This document shows, one piece after another, positions 47,501 to 62,840 of a stretch of DNA of 64,000 nt. The DNA comes from Apus apus (Eukaryota; Chordata; Aves; Apodiformes; Apodidae): NCBI RefSeq assembly GCF_020740795.1, contig NC_067283.1, forward strand, positions 42,955,659-43,019,658, in the 5' to 3' direction. Within the stretch, counting starts at the first letter, position 1. Each line of letters starts with the position of its first letter. A program made the position numbers and the translations under genes. The notes under the pieces were generated by a model. That model was not told the DNA's origin, made no database searches, and saw nothing but the letters and a program-made list of their open reading frames with translations.

Positions 47501-50245
47501 CCACCGCAGAACCACAGCCTGGAGGAGCCCAGCAGTGGGGGGGCAGGGAACACCCTTAGCAGCACTGCTGACTGCCTCTGTATCAGCAAACAGCCTCCAT
47601 TTCGAGAAGCAGGAGGCCTTCAGGGTAGACTGGAGAGGCCAAATATCAGCTTCCAACGACTAGAGAATAAGAACAATTGGTTCATGTTAGTGGCTTTCCA
47701 GGACCATCTATCGTTAATGCCAGCAGCAACCCCCCAAGGCATGTGCTACTTCTGAGCATAGTGAACATTCACCCTTCAGATCCACCTCCCCAGTAGCCGG
47801 GCATTGAGCCCCCTCCCACTCCATGCCAGAGGAAGAAGGCTGCACATGAGCTGTGTGCCAAGGGCAGGATTTTTGCAGCCAGACCAGTCAAGTCTTCACT
47901 CACAGCATGATCCTGGGAAGTCAAACTCAAGATCTCTCAACTTCTGCTACAATGAAAACGAAAGGAAAGAGCTTATTTCAATGTATTGATCTGCATTACA
48001 CTTCCCCACCCCTCAGTTTTCCAGAGAGGAAAGGCACAGACTGTAGCAAGAGTACACAGGGTTCAAAATAATGCAGGTTTTGGGATTAGCAGGTCATTTC
48101 AACCAGGGAAATTCACACGTCTCAAGAGCAGTCTTAACACAAAGCTACACTTTATCTACAAGTACGTTTTGCCTCCATGGGCTCCACAGCTCTTTTTGGT
48201 TAGAAAAAAATACAGGCACTGTACATGTCTGCTTATGCAAGCACTTAAATCCCACCAGTACAGGGACAGTTCAGCAGGCTCAGCCTATCCCAGTTTGTGA
48301 CCTCTTTCAGGTCTACTGAGAATCAACATAAGTTATACCACTAATTTTTATTTTGTCAGTGAATGAAATTGAAAATTACCCCTTTAAGGCCAGAGGAAAC
48401 AGAGTCAGAGGTATTAAACTCACTTTTTGTGAAGTCCTTACTTAATCCACATTTTCACAGAAGCACCTTCCAAAAAATATTCCTTCAGGTTTAGACACAA
48501 GCTATCCATTCTACAAGCTCTGCAACACATTAAGAGACAGCCTTGAGGTAGAGCCCGTCCCTAGCACACCCTGGGCATATGCTTCAGAATCTTTGTTCCC
48601 CAGCACAAGCCAGAGCAGCCTCTGAGCTGGGTTAGGTTATGCATCTCTGCACAGAACCACAAGCCAAATTTTCAGCAACACATGGTTAATGAAACGCTAA
48701 AGCTCTCACGAGCTGACCAGGTTACTTTCTGCACCTCATGAGCTAATACACAAGACAACCATGTGTGGCTGGTTCAACATGCCAAACACAAGGATGTTAA
48801 AGAAAGCCATGCAACTGTTATCTGGAGCTCAGTGCACGTGCTGAGTTCAGTGCAAACATCCATTTTGCTCTGCCTCCCCACACAAAAGCCGGGAAAGTGG
48901 ATTCCAAAGTTCAAGCACTGTTACTACAGAGGAAACACCAAAATGAAATCCAGAATCTCACTCTAGCAATGTTTCCACAAAATTTAACGGACCAAGTTCT
49001 TTGGCTGCTGTCACACCAGTAACATGCAATTAAGTCTACATACTTATTCTGTCCTTACTCTGTGACTCTGTAAAACATCAAAATGAACAAAAAAAACCAC
49101 AACCAAAAACAAACCAGCTCATACACCTATATCCATTCACTGCAGAATAAACCTATTAAAAATTAAATGGCTAATAAGTTCTTGAAGCAATAAAAGTAGT
49201 TATAACCATTATTAAAACAAGGAGTAACAAGAGTTCTGACAAAAGCTATTTCTTCTGCCGTTTGTTTCTCCTCGGTTCCCTGCTGTTTATTATTATACAG
49301 ATTTCCCAGGGTGGGGGGTGGTAAAGGGACAGCTAACCAACAGATAGCACCTCCGAACAGCCAGACACACAGGTTGTGATGTAAATGCATGAGAACAGCT
49401 GACAGTTTTAAGACAGTCTCCTCCTATTTTGTGCATGACAAGATACTGAGGCAAGGGCAAATCCACTTCAACTACAGCTGAATTTTCTGAACAGGATCAA
49501 GTCGCATTGCCCTCCCTCCCCCAAGCAGATTAACCTTTAAAAAAATAGAACCACGGTCTGACAAGACTAACATGATTCTTGACTGGCACAGATTGTCAAT
49601 TGTCCCAGCTGTTATCCCACACCTAGAAATTTATATAAAATTTCCCCAGAATAGGAACTACTGTCGTTTATCTGCCCCACACAATTTTGCCTTGAGAGTC
49701 ACCATCTTTTACACCACAAGCCCCACAAAACATCAAGAACTGCTCAGACACAAATCAGTTTTCCCTTTTAATGCAAGTACAAAAGCCCAGTCTGCTGTCA
49801 GTACAAGAATTTTTTTGGAGTTGCAAACCTCCAAATTCCACCCAGAGCAACACTATGATCTTTGAAACTTTTCCCAACGGCTGTCTCAAAGCAAGAGCCC
49901 ATAAAAGAAGAGTTTATTTCATCAAACTGGAAGTTGTACAGTCTTGTGAATGCCACCATATTTAACTCGTTAGACTTTTCAAATGTTTTGAGTTTCCCCA
50001 TTTCAGGGAGGGAGGGAGGGAAGAGAAGGCATTTACCAGCCCTAGCCATGATTGATTTAGAAACAGTTTAGGCAAACAGGCAGAAGCAAGTGCAGGGCTT
50101 CCTTTCAAATTTGAAAAGAAACATATCTTCTTGTTGGCCCTCCGGTCACATTCTGTGCTGTTTTTCCTTAGGACCATCTAAACAAGACAGATGTAGCCAG
50201 TATCCAGGCAGCAGCTGAAGCCTGAGCACTAGAGAAAGGCACTCT

Positions 50246-50273
50246 GGGGTGGGGGATGGAAGGGAAAAGAGGG
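50246..50273 (+). other. G-quadruplex motif, longer loops
   Basis: Runs G4, G5, G3 and G3 are separated by loops of 1, 6 and 6 bases, fitting the relaxed canonical pattern. It is weaker than the single-base-loop motifs elsewhere in the window. Confidence 0.5.
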
Positions 50274-53200
50274 AGAAGAGGAAGCCATTTGGCTATAAAA
50301 AGGATCTTTCTTTCCTGTTGAAATGCAATGGTAACGAGTGTCAAAATGGCTTAAGGGTGGGGAGGTCAAACATGTTTTGAGATGTTAAAAACTCTTAAGC
50401 TTTGTCAAAAAGGCTGAAAAAAATCTTAAGGTAGGTTTTTGTTCTTCCATTCAAAATGCTTAATCATCATAGCCACAAGCTATTCTGAAATTTCCATAAT
50501 CTCTTCACTTTTCTCTCAAATTAGCCAGGAATATTCACAATTAACATTTTAGCCTAATGACTCTGACAATACAAAAACTTCTGAAAATTACCATTTTTCA
50601 GTAATTTTAAGATTCACTTCATTTGCCAATCCTTCCTCCCTCCACCAAGCCTCCATTTGAAATAAATCAGTCACTACTGCTTATTTATTATGACTGACTC
50701 TGCAATAAAGATGCTGGAAAACAGACACTAAATAGCAGCTTTATTAATCATAGCATCATCAGTCTCCACAATACACTTTGGATCTGTATGCATCAAAACT
50801 AAACATGATGTAGGCTTTTGTTGCTGCTAAACAAAATTTTAAGAAACCTCTGGGAATGTTGCATTACTTGCCATTTAAATCAAAGGAAGAAATGTCAGCT
50901 CTTCTGAGCCTTACGACTCACAAAGCTAGGCAACTAATGGCACTTACAAAAAGTCAAGGTGTGCCAGAAGGCTTAGTAAAGCTTGTATAGCATATTTCAC
51001 CCTTTATTTCCTCACTCCAAAAATCTATGGCTGTAGCTTGCACAGTGAAACCTTGTTTGCTACGGCTACAGTGTGTCTTCAAGCACAACTTCAGCTTTAT
51101 TTTCCAGTTTATACTGCAGTAATACAAAAGCACAAAGCCTTTTTCTTCACTCAGGATAGAGCATTTAGTGATACAAAGTAAGAGCCACTTGGGGCACAGA
51201 CTGGCACCCAAAATCTGATCTCCCCCTGCCCTCCCCAGTACTGATGAGGAAGCCTGGCTCATCTTTGCACTCTCTCTCTCAAGCTAGTCACTCGGGTTCT
51301 GCTCTGTGAAGTGGAACAGCTCCCGTAAGAGACTCCAAACCACAACCCCAGAAGTTAAAGACTTGAAAGCTCATTCGCAGAAAACTGGAATTATACCTGC
51401 CTCATCTTTGAGAAGTACATACAACAGGGATACAACAGAGCAAAGCTATTTATCCACCATGGCCACCCACCCTCACACTTGAAGGGGCCGAGGCAGGGGG
51501 TGTTAACGAGACTACCTTTGGAAAAAGGTTTTGAGCTAAAACTTCTGAACAGATGCTGGAAAGCCAGATCCCCTATCCCCACCATGGAGCTTAAGTTACA
51601 CATCAAGAAATTAATTCCATTTGCCAATATAGAAGTCAGGATGTTAGCATCCTGACAATCCCACTCAACCACTGAAGTCCTCTCATGTTCTATAAGCACC
51701 TTGCCTCTGTCTCAAGTTTCTGCGTTCCACCAAAACTTGCTGCCTGGGGTGGGGACTGCAGTAACTGGTATTACAGCCAGGGAATACAGGCATGACTGCT
51801 TTGCAACAGAGCTGTCCTGTGGGAAAAGATCCTTGAGAAGCATCAAGGCAGACTTGTCTCTCACTGGGGCAGGTTTTAAGAAGCATCCCGTTGGATTGGC
51901 TTCTTAAAGAGTAAGAATCAGCATCAGGGGTGTTCTTCAAGGCTGGTTTCATACTTAGCAGGTTGACTTGGGCTGAAGGAGTCTCCATTGATATGTTCTC
52001 AGGAACAAGGTTCGCTGTGCAATCAAATACTTGTCTAGACTAACACTGGGTGTTTAACAGGGAAAGACAGGGCTGCTTACAGCAAGAAAAGACATTTAGG
52101 TAACTTCCTTCTTAATTGGGAAGTCTTCTGGGGTTATGGTTTACTTAGTATAACTCCACATAAATATATGCAATACTGAAGCTGCAGTATTTTAAACACC
52201 TCAAGCCAGCTTCACTAAAAAACTGCTGTCAGAGAAACAGCCAGAACCTTGCATGATCCTCTTTCTCCAACTCTACAAAATTCTGAATTCAGTATTTGAT
52301 CAGCATCACTTTTGACCAAAATCAAACAAACAAGCTCAGTGGGAAATACTTTGTCACTTTTTCTGCAGCATAAAGGCTGAATCCCCTTGTTCCAGACATT
52401 ACTTTCCAATGCCAGCACTGTTGCCAAGTTGTCTGGTCAGCTAATCTAGCAAGGATAGAAGCCCATCTTAGCCTAGTATATTTTTAAGGGAGGTATACAG
52501 AGACAGGTCAGAAAGAGTTCAGAGTCACTAGAACTTTGCAGTACTCCCTGTTCCTTTTATTCCAGGGTAGGATCAGTAGATGATTGAGATTTCAAGTCTA
52601 CAGCATGTGATATTGAGACTTATTTTCAACCACCTTAGTATTCAGAAGCACAGCATCATAAAATACTGCAAGGAACTAGAAAAAAATTTTTAAAAGGTCA
52701 GGACAATGAATAGCCAAGAGATGGCAGTGTTTCTATCTGGTAAACAAGAAAAATACTAATTATTTGTAGCATTTTGGCAGGGAAGGAAGTCCAGCAGCAT
52801 CAAAAAGCGATACATTGCAAGACACGCAGATTTTCAACTGCTCCTCTCTCCCTTTCAGCTGCAACCCAGTTAAAATGAATAGCCTCTTCAGGCACTACAC
52901 ATCCAGTTCTTGGTTAAAGCAATTGCTTTAAGTAACAGTATACAACTACAAACATCCAAATTAATAGCAATTCAATGCTTCTAGACAAGAAGGTAACAAT
53001 ACTTTAGTGGTTTAATAGGCTTAAATAATTGAAAGCATTTTAAGGTATTGTCTAGGTAGTAGCTTAGTTTTTCTTCTAAACCTGACAAAGAATTCTCAGC
53101 TTCAGAATAAAAATTTTAGTCAACTTAGATTCACAAAAAAGGCAAAGTAACTGTATAAATCAGTACTTAAATTTCCCTTGGCACTTGAGCTAGCCTAAGG

Positions 53201-56200
53201 AAATCCCAAGACTGCCTCACCTCTGAATTTTTCACATGGTTATTGAACACTGGAAGATGAAGTTTCAGTTCACATGTTCAGTGCAAAGGTCACAAGCTCT
53301 GCAAGACCACGATCAGAAACATTCCAGGGCAGTGTTGCTTAATTCACGGCAACAGCTTTATTTAACAAAAGCACTCAAGGAATGGTTTCCCTCCGTAACT
53401 CCATATGGGATCAAACATGAAACAAGTCAGCTTACTCCAAGAAGTGGCTTCTTTGACCACATGAGAGCTGGGTGTTTTGAGCATTTGTTTGGCTGCTTTT
53501 GTTTCTTTTTGTTTAAACTTCAATTTATAAAGATCTTTCATTCTGAAAGCACTTCTACCTACTTGTAGCAGAAAGAGCCATGACATACATATTTGGCAGG
53601 AATGCCACCCCTGCTTGGAGAAAAACAGATACATGAAACAGGGAAAAACAACCCACACACCACGATGCTCTGACTCTCCCTGATGTTGGAGTATCTTTCA
53701 ACAATAGCCTTTTGCTCCTAGTGCAATGATGGCAGCAGTTTGCCTCGGTCAGACAGGGGTCTCTGAAGAGGAGTTTCCTTTCTTAGATCACTAGTATATC
53801 TTTTCACATCATGCTGTGCAAAAACATGTGCTACTTCATTAAAATATGTGCATTCAAAGCAGATCTACAACTCTGGAAGTCACCTTGGATTATTATTTCC
53901 CCCTACTTCCCTCCTTAGGGCAAGGTACTATATAGCTGTCTAAGTACCTCTGCCACAGAAGCCAAATGGAAAATTATCAATCTGTTTCCAAAATGAGAAT
54001 CCACTAATACAAGTGGCAACCATTACTTTTACACACACAAATTCATACCAGCAATCTTTGTAGTAAAACCATAAGGCACAACACAGAATGACAGAGCTGT
54101 TCTCAAAGCAAAGAATAAACTAAATTGCATCAGTTCCAAGAACAGAGCTATGATGAGAATATACAGTATCATAAGTTGTTTGACAGATTTCCATCCCAAG
54201 GTAAGCCATACATAAATGCAGCTGAATTCTGCAAGAAGGTAACACTGTTCTCTTACATACCGAGGAATACCTGGAAGAGTAAACAGGAATTCCAAGACTT
54301 GCATACCATTTCAATGAGTCTCTCACCTGTTAGACAGCATATTCAGATAGCACAGTTACCTCAGCTGGAAGGTATCACTATTTTATTCTTTTATTTTGGT
54401 GTTTGTTCTAACATACTACACTTCTTTCTAATCTATTGCCTAGCATATGATAAGTGTTTCCTGTATGTTTCCTCTTTGGACAGCATTAAAACTAAACTTT
54501 AAAGACATTGATGAAAACACTGTCTTCTCTTCCACCCAAGATAATACTAAATTACATGCCTTATATAGAATTTTAAGTTGAAACAGTATTTTTTCTGTTG
54601 CTCATACTAGAAAATTAATGTTAGAATGTAAGACAGGACATCTTAAAGGCTTCCCCATGATAATTTTAGATAATTTTAAATTAAGACAGAAGGACACTTT
54701 GTGGACCAGTTACTCTAGAAGTATATACTATATAGCTTCCTATATTTTTTCTAAAACAGCTGTATTGAACATTGGTGAAGACAAAACAACAGTTCTGACA
54801 GGATACTTGTTCAATACATTATTCCTAAATTGATTAGCTGTCAAGATGTATTTTTCATTTAGGAAAAACTAAATCAGTCTTACACTATGCTAGCCAAGCC
54901 CTCATAAATACTACATAAAAATAATGCTTATATAGGTATACTGACAGTATGTAATGAAGACAAATGAACAGCAACAGAAAAAGCTTATTACTAAACAGCT
55001 GAGAGGAATGAACACATGCTCCATGTTTAAACAGTGACTTGGACAAGCACAAAAAGACAACTTTAATTAAAAGTGAGATTTTAGTCACAATAATGCTTTA
55101 TAATGAAAAGCGCAACTATGGCATTAACCAAAAATTCATTCAAAACATCCAAGTTATTTAATTCCCTTTCAAAGTTTGAGTTGATAGATTGAAGACAGAG
55201 CTGGTGAAGAAGAGATTAACAGGTCTGGACGACAGAAAGAGAACTTCAATACTTTTTCCTCCTTCTCTCCTGTAGAATCTTCAGCTGCAGGGTTTTGCTA
55301 CCTCCATTGTCTAACCACTTCAGCCAGCCTGGCACTGGCTTGCTTCCTCTTAGATTTGAGCCAGTTCACTCTGCTACTTGCTGCTAATCAACCTGTGAAG
55401 GGATCAGAATACAGAACCCAGACTGCCTGAAGGGGGATGAAGTGGAAAGAAAATACTAATTTTGATAACAATGCTAACTTCCATGTAAATTCACTTTCAG
55501 GTTAATTGAGAAAGGCATTACTTCTCTGTCAGAACCTGGTTGCCACACCAACTGAGCCAGCTGAGTAAGACCTCCATGTAAAGCTTCTGTGGCTAGAAGA
55601 GTCAGACTGAAACTGACAAAAACAAAGCTAATGAGTAGTTTAACACCCTGCATGACTTCTACAAAAACTATATAAATTATGATTCTTTATGTAGATAAAT
55701 ACAATTCAGTAGCTGTGCAGCACCTAAGGGCTGAGATATGAAAATGAAGCTATTAACCAAAAGAATGATTCAGAGCTGTTTTTTTCTTCCAGTTTGTGGA
55801 AATAGGTTTAATTTAACATCTGCACTTCTGAAATAAGGTTCTCCTATTTCTAGTCTCCATGCTGCCACGAGACCAAGATAGGAACACTAATATATACTAT
55901 CAGCAAGCATGTAATACTTGAATTCACTGACTCAGGGAGAGGCATTGGAAAAGTAATGAAAGAACCAACACTTAAGCATCCAGGTGAAAGAAGAGACTTT
56001 GGATCTAATCCAAGCCCAAGTGTATAGTGTGCCACCACAAGCTTAAGCAGCCGGCCTGAGAACCCCACTACTCAAGTCACTGCAGGGACATGCTGACCAT
56101 ACCTGTACCCAGTCAGTGCCAAAGACCCATGCAAGGGGAAAACGAGCATACACATTGTTAATTTTAACTGCAGTGCTTCAGAACTTGAAGCAGAACCTCT

Positions 56201-59200
56201 GATAGCTCTGCCTTCCTAGATCATAAAGAAATTAATTGTAACTAGCAGAATCACACCCAAAGCCTACAATTGGGTCCCTGAAAGTATTTCAAGAATAAGC
56301 CACTCTGAATAGAAGCCCTCCCTCCCACCCCTTCAGGAACTCATTAACATCGCCTGAAAGGTTTTCCACTTGTGTTTGCTACTGTTTGGAGAGTAAGAGT
56401 ACTTTACTGAACTACTTTTGAACAAGATGCAAAGATGGGATCACATCACCTTTACCAGGAAGGCAATAACATGAAGATAAAATCATGCTTGTTTTGACAA
56501 GTCACGTATGTCTAAAACTTACCCCATCAAGAATATAAAAACTATATGTGTTTCTAGGCAGCCTGTCATTGGGAAGTGCACCTCTTTTTAAGAGTGACCC
56601 AAGGTCTGCAGTAGAGGAGACAGCCCTCTAGCAGCATACCAGCTACACAAAGGAAATCAGCTCAAGACCCTCCAGGCTCACTTCCACTCACACCAGCCTG
56701 CTAAAGAGTGCCCACTGACCTCCATGCCAACCATCCCACCAACAGCCACACAGGACAACTGAAGTAAGGGAGCCATGCTTCAGCAGCAGAAAACTCAAAA
56801 GGTCATGTTATTTACCCTGCTCTAGTAAGAAGCTCAGTCTTTCAGGAAATAGGTAATGCTAAAAGAGAGCAAGAGCTACCATGAAACAGGACTGTTAATT
56901 AAAATACATGTTGTCTAGAAGGGAGAAAACAGGTGACACCTTCAGTCTAAGAAAGGGAATGCTGTTACCTTTGAGAACACTGTCACCAGTCATAATTTAT
57001 AAGCCTAATCCAATTCCTATTTCTCATTTTATCAATGATTCTATGATGGACAGGGATTATTATCTATACTTAATACATTTGAAGAGTATTGTAACTTCCC
57101 CCTGTTACCATTTTATTAAGTACAGACTGGGATGTCAGTGGAGCAATTATTTTGTACTTCATCCCTTCTAATTCTCTATTCTTTGTAGTTGTTTGTTTGG
57201 CTGTTCTTTCTTTCAGGGTGAAGTCTGCTCCAGACCACTGTCTGACATTTCCAGCTCCTTTTTTTAGTTCATTTTTATTTCTCCATAAACCGTCCCTCCT
57301 CTCTTCACAAAGTATTTGCCCATCTACTTAAAAGCCTTTAACAGAAGCTGACACCAATGTATTGTGTTGGGACACCATTGTGACATCACAGTAACTAGAG
57401 TGGGGGGAAGCTGCATTTGCCATTTGTTCTGTCAATTCAGTATGATTCAATAGAGAACTTAGTTATCTGCAAAACAGCTTCTGCAACTTGCAAGCCCATT
57501 GGTGGGAGAACCACGAATTTCATTTTCCTCTACAAATAGCCATTGTTCTCTGAAAGGAGAAGGTTCTCACAACAACTTTGGCCGGCTTATCAGACATCAA
57601 TTAAAGAAAAACTGGTTTCCAATTTGTCCATCTAGCCCCAAAAACTGTTTCGGACACACTCAGCCGGCTCGTTTGGCAACCAGTTTCTTACAGAGAAGTC
57701 ATGCCTTTCTCAAGTAACATCCTTGTATGGATCAAGTATTCTTGAAATTTGAGTGACTTTGTCTAGCAGCCTGCAGACCCCCTTCACGCTCCAACTTCAA
57801 TGTATTAAATCTCCAGTGCCTTTGGGCACACCATATATAGCAGTGGGGGCGGGGTGTGCTGCAGGGGGGTGAAATTTAACTCTTTCCCAGCATTGCTTTT
57901 AGAGGAGTGAAAAGGCAGCTTAGAGGCAGGATGATCCTTCTCATTCCCCAACAAAGTTTGTCCTCAAAAAGGAACAGACTCCCTCTACCTGACATATAAA
58001 TGCACTTAAAGCATTTTAGCACTATATAGTTGCCTTCCAAACCACAGAAAGACACAAAACAGCAATCCCCCTCAATCACCCGACAGCATTATTTAAGGAA
58101 AAGATCAGGAATGGTAATCTTGTCAGGAGACAGGGACCAGTTCAAACATTTCTCTGGCAATTCTAATCCCAGCCCATGCTACCAACCCTCAAAGGAGGGC
58201 AGCATTCTCTTGTCCCTCAGCACTAAGTTGGATTACAAAACTTCCAAGATATCCCTAATGCTTTCAGGCTTGGCTTGCACCAAGAATTCCACGCTAGGGA
58301 TTTTTATATTGTACACTTTAATTGTTTGACAGCATGAATGGTGCAAGTAGTAAGAACTGCTGAAGCAAAGAAGGTGGGAAAGGGGAGGAGGATTTGAAGT
58401 TTGGGATCTTAAATTTTCCCCTATTAGTTTGCCTTGTTACCAAGAGCAGCTGAACAAAAGGCTGTATAAAATTAGTTTTCTAGCATATGCCTGCCACTCC
58501 AGACAGAGAGTGCCTAAATATGCAAACAGAACCCACAAAGCCCAAGACAACATAAGATAATAGGAAGATAGAGCAACAAGTCTTAACATTGCCATCCATG
58601 AATCCCACTGAAATTTGATTTCTGAATCTCAGGTCCCTGCCAGCCTTTTTGTCCAGCCAGCGTTTGGTAGTTTCATACATCTACAATATCTTAACTAGAA
58701 AAAGGAAATATTTATAGGAGATGGTAGTTTATAAGAACACTGGCTATCGCAAATTGTACAGGATGAGTATCCAATACAAATAACTAGAAAAGGTAAGGTT
58801 TAGCAAACCTGACAAAATATCTTTAAATATTTTAATTATGCATGGAGGCCAAATGTAAAGGGAAAATTATGCAGAACAAGTTTAGTCATTATCTTTATCT
58901 CACTGAAGGACCATTTTCCCACCAAAGCATTGAGATCCAAGAGCAGGCAGACATGGACAGTCCTGGAAAATATTGGCACCAAGGGTAGCCTTGGTGATTA
59001 CTTGTGTGATCTTAGTGAAGATCATACCACCGTAACCAACAGGAATAAGCCAACCACTGAAGAAAAAACAGGAAGACAGCAGTCTTTGATTGGATGAATC
59101 TGTTCATTTCAGAAACAAATGAAAGACACTCCATATTTCTTTGCTCAGCAGATACCATGTGCACTACAGCATTGAACACACACCTCAGTGTCCCCACAAT

Positions 59201-60291
59201 TTAAAATATTCCACTCTGAAAAGTTACTTTCACCCACTGCTAGTGAGACAAGTTCAAAGATTGCCTCAAGTTGCCCATCTGCTGGTGGAAAGCAAGTCAT
59301 TTTCTCCAAATCAGCACCATGCAGAGGCATAACACAGTATACAAGAATTATAAAAACAATAAGCTTCTCATTTAAAAGTTTCCATTTCAAGTTTTAAGTC
59401 ACTCCAAAAATATTTCACCTACATATGTAGGAAAACTGCTGACCAAAACTCCTATCCAACAAGCTCACCATCTGAGGTTTTGCAAATGCACATTACACAT
59501 GTAAGTGAAATACCAGGACTGGAGCTGAACAGTCACAGATGAATGTGTAACTATGCATTAATTCATGTTGAATATTTGTGCAATGCTGACATTTTTAAGA
59601 GGCAGCAAAGTAGGACAACACAGAACATATTTGTGAGCTTACTCCTTTTCACACCAAACAGCTGGAGCATACAAAGCTGATCAGCATTTTTAGTTCCTAA
59701 ATAAGATTGTAAGCTACAGACTCCATAGTTGCAAATTATTTTGCTGAGGGCTGATAAATAAGAGGAAGAAAGTAGCTTAGAGTCAAAAGAACTTTAGGAA
59801 AGAAGTACTACTCCTGTATTAGCCACACATTGTTTCTCTCCAGACTGGAGGGGGAAGGGAAAAAGGAAGAGATAAAGTTGTCAAAAAGTGATACTGCATA
59901 GTAAAGAAGCTTTTGAACTCAAGTTAGAAAACTGTTAGCAGACAGTATTGCTCCAATTCTTCAACATATTTTTGTTATATTCCTTTGCCTCTCAAAATTG
60001 ATTTGGATGCACAAACATAATTTGTTAGATAAGAGGACCAAACCCATCCCACCCACATAGACCTTCAATACACACAGCCAGGAAAAGTAGAAAACAGTCT
60101 GTGGAAGGAGCTGCAGCTGAGCCCGTGACAAGAACAGCTAAAACAAGGACACATGCCGAATAATTTTAGGATCAGGACATCCATTTGTTACATTAACCAA
60201 TACTTGCATTGCCAAGCAGTAATCCCATTTCCATTCCATATTTCTACACTTCAAATAAGACTGAAAATGATAGTGTAAAAGCATTACTCAA

Positions 60292-60310
60292 AATTATGTA
60301 TTACATAATT
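60292..60310. repeat. Short inverted repeat (9-bp arms, 1-bp loop)
   Basis: AATTATGTA is followed by T and then TACATAATT. This is a small AT-rich dyad in intron 1 that may well be chance. Confidence 0.55.
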
Positions 60311-62487
60311 ATGATCCAATGTTATATTTGTAACTGCTCTACTGAAAGTAGATTACAGCTAAAGACAATAAACCACTTCTGTGAAATCTTATCTGTGGTA
60401 ACACAAGTCTTGCATTTGCTGCATTGTTCGTACAGCTTAAGATCCCTGGCTCTCAACACATGGGGATTCTTTGTCTGATGGAAAGACACGAACAACTTTG
60501 CAGGAAGGAAGGGAGCATGGGAGTAGAACTAGGAAGAGACAGGGTCAAGACTGTATTGAAAGAATGGTACCTTAACTTTAAAACTGAGGAACCAGATAAT
60601 TTTCCTTTAAGGAAGCATGGTCTAGCAAGCATGTTTACATGCTCTAAAGATTTAACTGAAAGGAGAAACTCCTACATTATGCAAAATTTCTTCAATAAAT
60701 CAAAGTCAGTCAAACCCTCTCTCCAAGTTACAAGATACACTTCAAGACATTTATTTCAGCAAAACTGAAGTTAAAGAAAACCAAGTTCTCAGTATACAGT
60801 AGCCTAGTTTTATGTCTACTTATTGTATGCAAGTGTTCTCCAGTCCTATTTTCTCAATAGTTGTATAGAATTCTATGCTGTAGCCTAAAAGTTTCTACTG
60901 TATTGATACTGTTACATTTTTCAAAGATGTTCTTGAACTAAAAACAGTTTGTGAAAGTTGCCTAGACAGGTAAGGCATTTATGTTTCTTTACTCACTAGA
61001 AATTACCTGAAGTCATGTTTAATTGGACCAGTAGTGTAATGATACCAGATTATCACCAACAAAAAAACAACTTTGTTGTATTTACCCTAAAATGCTGAGA
61101 GTATTTGAACACTAGTCACACTAAAGCAGGGGAAAGACGGAAGGCTTTGGATCTGTCTAGTGTGGAAATAAAGCTGTTTCAAGCCAAATATTTTAATTCT
61201 CTTACAAAATAGAGGCATATAAATGTTTATATACACAGAAGAACCAGGAGCTAAAGGAATACTGGGGAAGGGGCAGGTGAAAGGAAAAGTAAGGCAGAGA
61301 AAGATATCTAAGAGGTAACCTGTTTAGCACCAGACACCTAAACACTATTTGCAAGGTTAAAAAGTATGAAATTAGATATTAACAAAATTCTTCAGCATTG
61401 TAAAGATGTTAAATCCAGATTACATAAACCACAGATGTGCAAGATAACTCACTGCTCTGCTTTATTCACAAAAAAAATTAAAAAGGAAAACACAACTGCC
61501 AACAACTGACTCCAAAGTATTGTCTTCAGGTTGGACACTTGCATTTGGTATCAGAAAAGACAGTAAATACAAAAAATGAAGGGTACATTATAAAAAAAGT
61601 GTATGCACAGCTTCTTAGATATGCTGGAAGTCTGTATTTCTCTAGCTCATGTGCACATACTACTTTAAAGCTGAAGCTACAGCAGCCACAACAGCTGCAA
61701 CACAATAAAGTATCATGTATTTAAGACCAGTGGCTCAAAGTTCAAATAATTTTGTTAGGAGGTAAAAAGACCTAATCATTAGAAAAAAGGAAAAGCAAGA
61801 GTCTGCATCACATTTGTATCACATACTGCAGTTTCATATAGACAGCCTTTAAGCAAGAGACATACAAGTGGGGAACAGAGGCATATTCCCTTTGTGTTAG
61901 CCAACTGTTATGGTGAGGCATGTGGGTGGACAGCATGAAAAGCACTATGGAGTAAAGCTCAGCATTTGGCAGTGATGGCAAGCCATTACACAAAAGCAAT
62001 TATATATAACCTAGTCTTCCTTCCTAGCCACACTACTCCTTTTCCCTCATGCCCATTCCACTTGTGCCAGATTCCTCTGCAATTCAAGTAAATTTCCAGC
62101 AAAGCTATAAGGCAGAAGTTGTAAAAAAAGTATTCTGTTAGAGTCAGATTGGTTCACAGAATCATCCTGAGTGCACAAAACAAAAACTGGTAAGAGGAGG
62201 AAGCAGAATCCCCTTCCCTGAACAGCCATAAAACCTAAGACAGTTTGCTCCCTGTTGTGAAACTAGAGTTTAACCCTACATCAGAGCAGCTCTGGTATAA
62301 AATCAATCAGAAAATCTGGTCAATGTACCAGATAAGCAGCTTTCAGTTCAGTTGATAAAGTGTTTGAATGCCCTCCACTATACATACACAAGCTTCCGAA
62401 GTTGCATCTTTCACAGTCTGTAAGACAATAAGGAGAAGTTAATTTTTTTGTAGTCTAAAAATACAATAAATTCAGGAGTATAACTAA

Positions 62488-62840
62488 TCATAGACTTATA
62501 GAATAATTTCAATTGGAAGAGACCTTTAGGTCCAACTGTTAATCCAGCCCTGCCAAGTCCATCACTGAACTATGTGCCTAAGCACCACATCTATACACAT
62601 CTTTAAAATAGCTTCAGGGATGGTGACTCCACCACTTCCCTGAGCAGCCTGTTCCTGTGTATGACACCTTCAGTGAAGACACTTTTCCTAATAGCCTATC
62701 TAAACCTCCCCTGGCACAAGCTGAGGCCATTTCCTCTTTTTGTGTTGTATCTTACTTGGGAGAAGAGACCAATACCCACCTCCCTACAACCTCTTTCAGG
62801 TATCTGTAGAAAGTGGAAAGATCTCCCCTGAGAGATTATA
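62488..62840 (-). mobile_element. CR1 LINE fragment in TRIM71 intron 1
   Basis: The plus strand carries tagacttatagaataatttc, gaagagacctttaggtccaac, ccagccctgccaagtcca, tggtgactccaccacttccc, gaggccatttcctct and tgggagaagagacca, all reversed CR1 3'-end words. It is the longest CR1 copy in the window (about 350 bp), on the minus strand and so in sense with TRIM71. Its 3' end is near 62488; the 5' truncation point is approximate. Confidence 0.92.
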
